Origin: Acidobacteriota bacterium
GTDB taxonomy: Bacteria; Acidobacteriota; Terriglobia; Bryobacterales; Bryobacteraceae
Direction: 5' to 3'
DNA length: 9,708 nucleotides
Assembly: GCA_026394095.1 (NCBI GenBank)
Contig: JAPKYY010000847.1
Location: 1 to 9,708 of the forward strand
The notes beneath the pieces were generated by a model, which worked only from the letters and a program-made list of their open reading frames with translations, had not been told where the DNA came from and did no database searches. A program made the translations under genes and the position numbers. Positions 6,164-9,708 of the stretch are shown here, in pieces (position 1 is the first letter of the stretch; each line of letters opens with the position of its first letter).

Positions 6164-7056
6164 TTCACCCGGATTGGCAGTGATGACACGAAGCGCCATC
6201 CGCCCGAGTTGGTGAGAGAGCCTTCGATGATGTAATCGCCTGCGGTGAGATTTTCTATCAGGAGTTCTTTCTCCCAGCGACGGTCGACTACAGATTCTTC
6301 GCTCAGACCGTCGATGAAGACTCGGTCCTTGCTCCATTGCCAAACCAGTTCGCCCACACGATTGAAGACTTTGATGTCAAACTGCTGACCTGTTGAGAAG
6401 CGAAGCGGAATCGGCTCGCCGTTTCTGCTGGACAGGCGCATCGTGATCCGCGTGCGAGCTTCTCCCAGTTCTGACCTGAGTGTCTGGCTGGGCAGGGAAA
6501 TGTCGAACAGTGCGCCAGTCTGGCTTGCGTAAATCAGGTTGCCGACCTTTGCTTCTACCAGATCATAAGTTACCGGGCCGATGAAGGTGGAAACCACACG
6601 CCTTACCAATCCAAGGTTGGCCACGTAGAGTTCTTCGGTGATCGCGTTGTCCGGGCACCCGCCTTCATACTGAATCTTCAGGGCAGAAAGGGATTTCCCT
6701 CGCTGGCCCCAATCCACCAGCTCTTCGCTGACATGGGCGTTCTGCAAACATGAGCCGAGTTGGGTGGGGTAGCTGCCGGCAAAGCGAGTGAGTAACTCGG
6801 TCTTGTCCTGATCTTCCTGGAACCAGCGTAAGTCCCCATTCTGCTCACGGCTCAACCAGGCACGCTCTGGCCGGTAGCCGGCAACCCGGTAATAGTCACG
6901 CTCGTCTTTGCTCAGCAATGTGTAGCTGATCCGAACTTCTTGTTGGGAGCCATTGTCACTTCTCAGAATCCAATAGTTTCCACCGGACAGAGGCAGATAA
7001 TCTGCCGCGCTCAGCAGGGAGCTCGACAATATGATGAATGAAAGTAAATACCGCAT
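6160..7056 (-). CDS. Secreted protein with C-terminal BsuPI domain
   Basis: 298 residues from the ATG at 7056. Residues 1-18 (MRYLLSFIILSSSLLSAA) are a Sec signal peptide with no lipobox cysteine. The mature part opens with YLPLSGGNYWILRSDNG, a motif at the head of many acidobacterial exported proteins of unknown role. C103 and C134 could form a disulphide. Residues about 198-290 match the BsuPI fold, named after an intracellular proteinase inhibitor of Bacillus: TGQQFDIKVFNRVGELVWQW (222-241), then SKDRVF and a closing LTAGDYIIEGSL strand. In exported proteins this immunoglobulin-like domain is more likely a structural or binding module than an inhibitor. A TTG at 7071 is in frame, but the ATG gives the cleaner signal peptide. 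No Shine-Dalgarno site precedes it. A strong inverted repeat (7062-7102) ends 5 bp before the ATG. Confidence 0.7.
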   Translation of the reverse strand: MRYLLSFIILSSSLLSAADYLPLSGGNYWILRSDNGSQQEVRISYTLLSKDERDYYRVAGYRPERAWLSREQNGDLRWFQEDQDKTELLTRFAGSYPTQLGSCLQNAHVSEELVDWGQRGKSLSALKIQYEGGCPDNAITEELYVANLGLVRRVVSTFIGPVTYDLVEAKVGNLIYASQTGALFDISLPSQTLRSELGEARTRITMRLSSRNGEPIPLRFSTGQQFDIKVFNRVGELVWQWSKDRVFIDGLSEESVVDRRWEKELLIENLTAGDYIIEGSLTNSGGWRFVSSLPIRVN

Positions 7057-7061
7057 ACTCA

Positions 7062-7102
7062 AAACGCGCAATGTGCCAGGGATTGTGGCTCATTGCGCGT
7101 TT
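7062..7102 (-). terminator. Strong hairpin: terminator of the oxidoreductase gene or leader structure of the BsuPI gene
   Basis: AAACGCGCAATG (7062-7073) and CATTGCGCGTTT (7091-7102) are perfect 12-bp inverted repeats. Inside them, after a T/T mismatch, GCCA (7075-7078) pairs with TGGC (7086-7089), leaving a 7-base loop. The structure begins 24 bp after the oxidoreductase stop (7127), a usual place for an intrinsic terminator. The T tract on the minus strand is only TTTT, three of which are in the stem, so termination would be weak. The base of the stem lies 5 bp from the downstream ATG (7056), so the same structure would sit on the initiation region of the BsuPI gene. It could also be a DNA operator. 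Confidence 0.5.
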
Positions 7103-7126
7103 CGCTTTGCAGTCTTTGGAAGTGGA

Positions 7127-8395
7127 TTAGACCTTGTCGGGAACCACGTAGGGCTTGCGGTAATTCCGCTTCAGCATCTTGTCGGCTTCGGCATCGCCTA
7201 CGAACTTCTCTTTGGCTGAATCGAAGGTTAACTGGCGTCCGAGGCGATAGGAGATGTTTCCCAGATGGGCGAGGCCGCTTGATAGATGCGCTGTCTCTAC
7301 CGGGCCGTTCTGGTCGCTGGTCTTGCGGCTGTAGACTGCCTTGATGAAGTTCGCCCAGTGGTTGCCGCCTGCCTTGCGCTCAGGACCCTTCTCTTTTTTC
7401 TGGCCGAGGTAGGTTTCAAAGGTGTCGTAGCCTTTCACCACAAGGTAGCCGTCGGTGCCGTAGAAGATGTTGCCGACGCTGGCGCCGCCTTCATCGTTGG
7501 TCATCCAGTGGCGTACTTCAAACTGGATCATCTTCTTTTCTTTCGGATAGTGGTAGAGCGAGGTCTGCACTTCGGGCGTCTCTTTATCGTCGTCGAAAGT
7601 GAACGTGCCGCCGAGTGATGGGATCTTTTCGGGGAAACTTTCGATGCCAAGGCCCCACATGCACATGTCGGTTTCGTGGATGCCCTGGTTGCCTACGTCG
7701 CCATTGCCCCATTCCCAATGCCAGTGCCAGTTGTAATGCACATGGCGGCGGCTGAAGGGCACGTGCTGCGCCGGGCCTTCCCAGATGTCGTAATCGAGGT
7801 TTGCTGGCACCGGTTCGGGTTGCTTGTTGCCGATCGACGGCCTCCAGCGGAAGACCAGGCCACGCGACATGTAGACGTTGCCGATGACACCCTTGCGCAT
7901 CAGGGCGACGGCTTCCTGCAGGGCTTCGCTCGAGCGCAACTGCACGCCGTGCTGCACGATGCGGTTGTACTTCTTGGCGGCTTCTACCATCTTGCGGCCT
8001 TCAAAGATGTTGTGGCTGCCGGGCTTCTCTACATAGACGTCTTTGCCCGCCTGGCAGGCCCATATGGCCGCCAGCGAGTGCCAGTGGTTGGGGGTTGCAA
8101 TTGAGACGGCGTCGACTTCTTTGTCGTCGTAGACCTTGCGCAGGTCTTTGTAGGTTTTGATCTTCTTGCCGTACTTGCTCTGGAATTCATCCGCGCGCTT
8201 GGTGAGTAGATCGCCGTCGGGGTCGCAGATGCCGACGATCTCGGCGTCCTTGAGACCCATGAATCCGGCGATGTGGTCTTTGCCGCGGCCGTTTACGCCT
8301 AAGGTGACTACCCGGATCTTGTCATTGGGCGACCGTGCCGCCTGCACCAGTGGTGCTGCCATGGCACCCATCAAGAATATGCGTCGCGAACTCAT
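7127..8395 (-). CDS. Tat-exported Gfo/Idh/MocA family oxidoreductase
   Basis: 422 residues. MSSRRIFLMGAMAAPLVQAA is a clear twin-arginine signal (SRRIFL), so the protein would be folded with its NAD(P) cofactor in the cytoplasm and exported. The Rossmann domain starts at KIRVVTLGVNGRGKDHIAGF (G33 to G38 glycine motif), with ICDPD (57-61) and ATPNHWH (100-106). YVEKPGSHN (121-129) holds the family catalytic-type lysine K124. GNQGIHETDMCMWGLG (235-250) supplies H240 and D243 of the C-terminal domain. Length and layout fit the acidobacterial and planctomycete exported branch. The substrate is probably a sugar, inositol or glycoside; an aldose oxidoreductase or a GH109-like NAD-dependent glycosidase are possible, and the sequence does not decide. 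AAGGAGAG (revcomp of 8403-8410) is a strong Shine-Dalgarno site about 9 bases from the ATG. Confidence 0.88.
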   Translation of the reverse strand: MSSRRIFLMGAMAAPLVQAARSPNDKIRVVTLGVNGRGKDHIAGFMGLKDAEIVGICDPDGDLLTKRADEFQSKYGKKIKTYKDLRKVYDDKEVDAVSIATPNHWHSLAAIWACQAGKDVYVEKPGSHNIFEGRKMVEAAKKYNRIVQHGVQLRSSEALQEAVALMRKGVIGNVYMSRGLVFRWRPSIGNKQPEPVPANLDYDIWEGPAQHVPFSRRHVHYNWHWHWEWGNGDVGNQGIHETDMCMWGLGIESFPEKIPSLGGTFTFDDDKETPEVQTSLYHYPKEKKMIQFEVRHWMTNDEGGASVGNIFYGTDGYLVVKGYDTFETYLGQKKEKGPERKAGGNHWANFIKAVYSRKTSDQNGPVETAHLSSGLAHLGNISYRLGRQLTFDSAKEKFVGDAEADKMLKRNYRKPYVVPDKV

Positions 8396-8429
8396 TTTGC
8401 AGCTCTCCTTTTCCGCCTATCCTATCACT
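8396..8429. promoter_or_regulatory. 34-bp divergent gap with overlapping promoters; possible leaderless start for the DinB-like gene
   Basis: Only 34 bp separate the two divergent start codons, so promoter elements must overlap the coding ends. The minus-strand gene has AAGGAGAG as its ribosome site. The plus-strand gene has no purine-rich site; instead the tandem CCTATCCTATCAC lies directly before its ATG. TATCCT (8418-8423) could act as a -10 box, with transcription starting at or near the ATG, giving a leaderless mRNA. No good -35 is visible. On the minus strand, CATAGT (8428-8433) is a possible -10 for the oxidoreductase. Confidence 0.3.
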
Positions 8430-8954
8430 ATGAGTTCCCCTTCACTTCCTGATGTCCAAGCTGTTCATGAGGCGTTTATTAGGACTGCCGTAGCTCGTCT
8501 TCGCCAGCAGGAATCCCGGATTCACGATTGCATCCAGCTCTTGTCGGAAGATCAGGTCTGGTCTCGCGGGAATGAGAATTCCAACTCGGTGGCGAACCTG
8601 GTTCTGCACCTGATCGGGAACCTGGGCCAGTGGGTGGTTGCCGGTGTTGGGGGCCAGCCGGATCATCGCGATCGCGATGCTGAATTCCAGACCCTTTCCG
8701 GAATCACGCGTGAGGAGCTCTCGGCTCGCCTCAAGGCCAGGATGGATCAAGTGGTAGATGTGATCGAAAATGTTCCCGCTCACAGACTGCTCGAAATCGT
8801 CACGCCACAGGGGCAATCGCTGCCGGTGATGGAGGTTATCACACACATAACAGAGCACTTCTACCACCACGGGGGGCAGATCATGCTGCTTACCAAGCTC
8901 TTTTTGAACGTCGATTTGGGCTACTTCAAACATCTCGCTTCAAAAAAACGTTAG
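8430..8954 (+). CDS. DinB superfamily protein (DUF1572-like)
   Basis: 174 residues forming a predicted four-helix bundle. NLVLHLIGNLGQWVVAGVGG (56-75) and HITEHFYHHGGQI (139-151) carry the paired histidine motifs of DinB proteins; H60, H143 and H147 are the likely metal ligands, with H139 nearby. The stretch DHRDRDAEF followed by TREELSARL fits the DUF1572/DinB_2 branch. Relatives include metal-dependent thiol S-transferases such as BstA and mycothiol-dependent enzymes, and many stress-induced proteins of unknown role; a thiol-transfer or detoxification role here is inference. The protein is cytoplasmic, with no signal peptide. I chose the ATG at 8430 because upstream in-frame sequence runs inside the divergent oxidoreductase gene and is not family-like. 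Confidence 0.82.
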   Translation: MSSPSLPDVQAVHEAFIRTAVARLRQQESRIHDCIQLLSEDQVWSRGNENSNSVANLVLHLIGNLGQWVVAGVGGQPDHRDRDAEFQTLSGITREELSARLKARMDQVVDVIENVPAHRLLEIVTPQGQSLPVMEVITHITEHFYHHGGQIMLLTKLFLNVDLGYFKHLASKKR

Positions 8955-9002
8955 TAAAACTAAAACGAATCCTTAATAAAAAAAACAACTGCGTCCGATA
9001 AA

Positions 9003-9038
9003 AAAGATTACAACTCGCAGCGTTTTCCGAGTATCTTT
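9003..9038. repeat. Imperfect inverted repeat in AT-rich spacer
   Basis: The spacer 8955-9061 is markedly richer in A and T than its surroundings and has several A runs. Within it, AAAGAT (9003-9008) plus ACTCG (9013-9017) pair with CGAGT (9028-9032) plus ATCTTT (9033-9038), with a 4-base bulge (TACA) on the left arm and a 10-base loop. It may end the DinB-like transcript or act as an operator for the protease gene. No proper T tract follows it. TATCTT (9032-9037) could also be a weak -10 box, 18 bp after TTACAA (9008-9013). Confidence 0.3.
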
Positions 9039-9061
9039 ATTACCGAGGCCCAGTTTGCCAA

Positions 9062-9658
9062 ATGCGATCTTTGTTGACCGCCACCATCACACTAACTCTG
9101 TGCACAATGCCTGCGCTCCGCGCAGATTCCCTCCCCAATCTCACGGTTTTGCTATCGGTTGACGGCAAAGCTTCCACTGCTGCGTTGAACGAGATGAAGT
9201 CTGAACTCAACTCGATCATGAAAGAAACAGGTCGCAATCTGGACGTCCGGCTACGTAGCCAGGCTTCTGCCAATGAGACTTTCGAGGACGTCGTCCTGGT
9301 GAAGCTGAAGGGCACCTGCAAGATGGAGCGAATGATCCCCTTCATGGACGAACGAGGCCCGTTGGCCTGGACTCATTCGACTGACGGTGCGATTCTGCCC
9401 TTTGCAGAAGTTTCATGCGACCGGATTGCCAATGCTGTAGCGGGCGCGCTATGGGGTGGCGAGCGCAAGCAGGCAGACAAGCTGCTGGGACGCGCCATGG
9501 GGCGTGTGCTGGCGCATGAGCTCTATCACATCATTGGAAAGACTCACGAGCATAACGCGGATGGTTCGCTGGCCAAGGAAGCGATCTCGGCCAAGCAGTT
9601 GATCTCGGATAAGCGGATCACTTTTGACATGCGGGATCTCAACCGGATGACGCCGTAG
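9062..9658 (+). CDS. Small secreted metzincin-like zinc metalloprotease
   Basis: 198 residues with a Sec signal peptide ending near ALRA (18-21). Residues 151-164 read AHELYHIIGKTHEH: H152, E153, H156, G159 and H162 fit the HExxHxxGxxH zinc motif of metzincins exactly. E153 would be the general base and H162 the third zinc ligand. Metzincins also need a Met-turn; M190 (TFDMRDLN) or M196 could serve, but neither context is convincing. The region before the motif (about 22-150) resembles no family I can name; C86 and C119 might form a disulphide. The protein is very short for a metzincin, whose catalytic domains are usually 130-260 residues with the motif well before the end, and here only 36 residues follow H162. 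Similar HELYH proteins occur in Acidobacteriota. GAGG (9045-9048) is a distant ribosome site. Confidence 0.6.
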   Translation: MRSLLTATITLTLCTMPALRADSLPNLTVLLSVDGKASTAALNEMKSELNSIMKETGRNLDVRLRSQASANETFEDVVLVKLKGTCKMERMIPFMDERGPLAWTHSTDGAILPFAEVSCDRIANAVAGALWGGERKQADKLLGRAMGRVLAHELYHIIGKTHEHNADGSLAKEAISAKQLISDKRITFDMRDLNRMTP

Positions 9659-9661
9659 GCG

Positions 9662-9706
9662 TTAGTCCTTAAAGACCCGCGCAAAGAGCTTGTCGATATT
9701 CTTGAG
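9662..9706 (-). CDS. Probable C-terminal end of a minus-strand gene, 3' partial fragment
   Basis: On the minus strand the right edge reads LKNIDKLFARVFKD followed by TAA at 9662-9664. The mixed charged and hydrophobic helix-like composition looks like a protein tail, and its stop lies 3 bp from the stop of the convergent protease gene, which fits a compact tail-to-tail junction. Fourteen residues are too few to name a family, and chance cannot be excluded. Confidence 0.35.
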   Translation of the reverse strand, partial: LKNIDKLFARVFKD

Positions 9707-9708
9707 CT

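Noticed and set aside
7676..8104. Plus-strand open frames (also 7286-7618) opposite the oxidoreductase gene
   Set aside because: They mirror the codon bias of the real minus-strand gene and show no family resemblance.

Overview
The window looks like chromosomal DNA of a moderately GC-rich, Gram-negative-type bacterium with many exported proteins. The best guess is an Acidobacteriota of the Solibacter/Bryobacter kind. This rests on the style of the proteins: a Tat-exported Gfo/Idh/MocA oxidoreductase, a DUF5829-like protein, a secreted BsuPI-domain protein, a secreted HELYH protease and a DUF1572-like DinB protein. No rRNA or other taxonomic marker is present, so this is inference. I see no tRNA, rRNA, CRISPR array, insertion sequence, phage gene or attachment site.

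Left part (1-4347). A methyltransferase with a C-terminal zinc ribbon and an extra beta-rich domain enters from the left edge. It converges with, and overlaps by 17 bp, a minus-strand group read right to left: an MFS transporter of the anion:cation symporter type (3085-4347), a broken small membrane-protein gene (2669-3080), an exported ApbE-type FAD:protein FMN transferase with half of a DUF2271 module (1555-2610), and a three-helix PepSY-associated membrane protein (986-1558). The last two share an ATGA stop/start overlap and form an extracytoplasmic flavin/redox pair. No flavinylated acceptor protein is visible in the window.

Middle (4348-6163). After a divergent regulatory gap, a plus-strand set follows: an FtsB/DivIC-like septum protein, a DUF5829-like protein with a twin-arginine signal, and a small exported NTF2-like protein. 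A good sigma70-like promoter precedes the ftsB-like gene. The NTF2-like gene and the opposing BsuPI-domain gene end on the same CTAG palindrome.

Right part (6160-9708). Two minus-strand genes, the Tat-exported oxidoreductase (7127-8395) and the secreted BsuPI-domain protein (6160-7056), are separated by a strong inverted repeat that touches the start of the second gene. Only 34 bp separate the oxidoreductase start from a divergent DinB-like gene (8430-8954). After an AT-rich spacer comes a small secreted metalloprotease with a full metzincin-type zinc motif (9062-9658), and then the probable tail of a minus-strand gene at the right edge.

I found no obvious new multi-gene defence or mobile system. 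The most notable points are the partly decayed flavinylation locus (truncated DUF2271, a Mg-ligand Asp replaced by Asn, a neighbouring pseudogene), the hairpin at 7062-7102 and the small metzincin-like protease.
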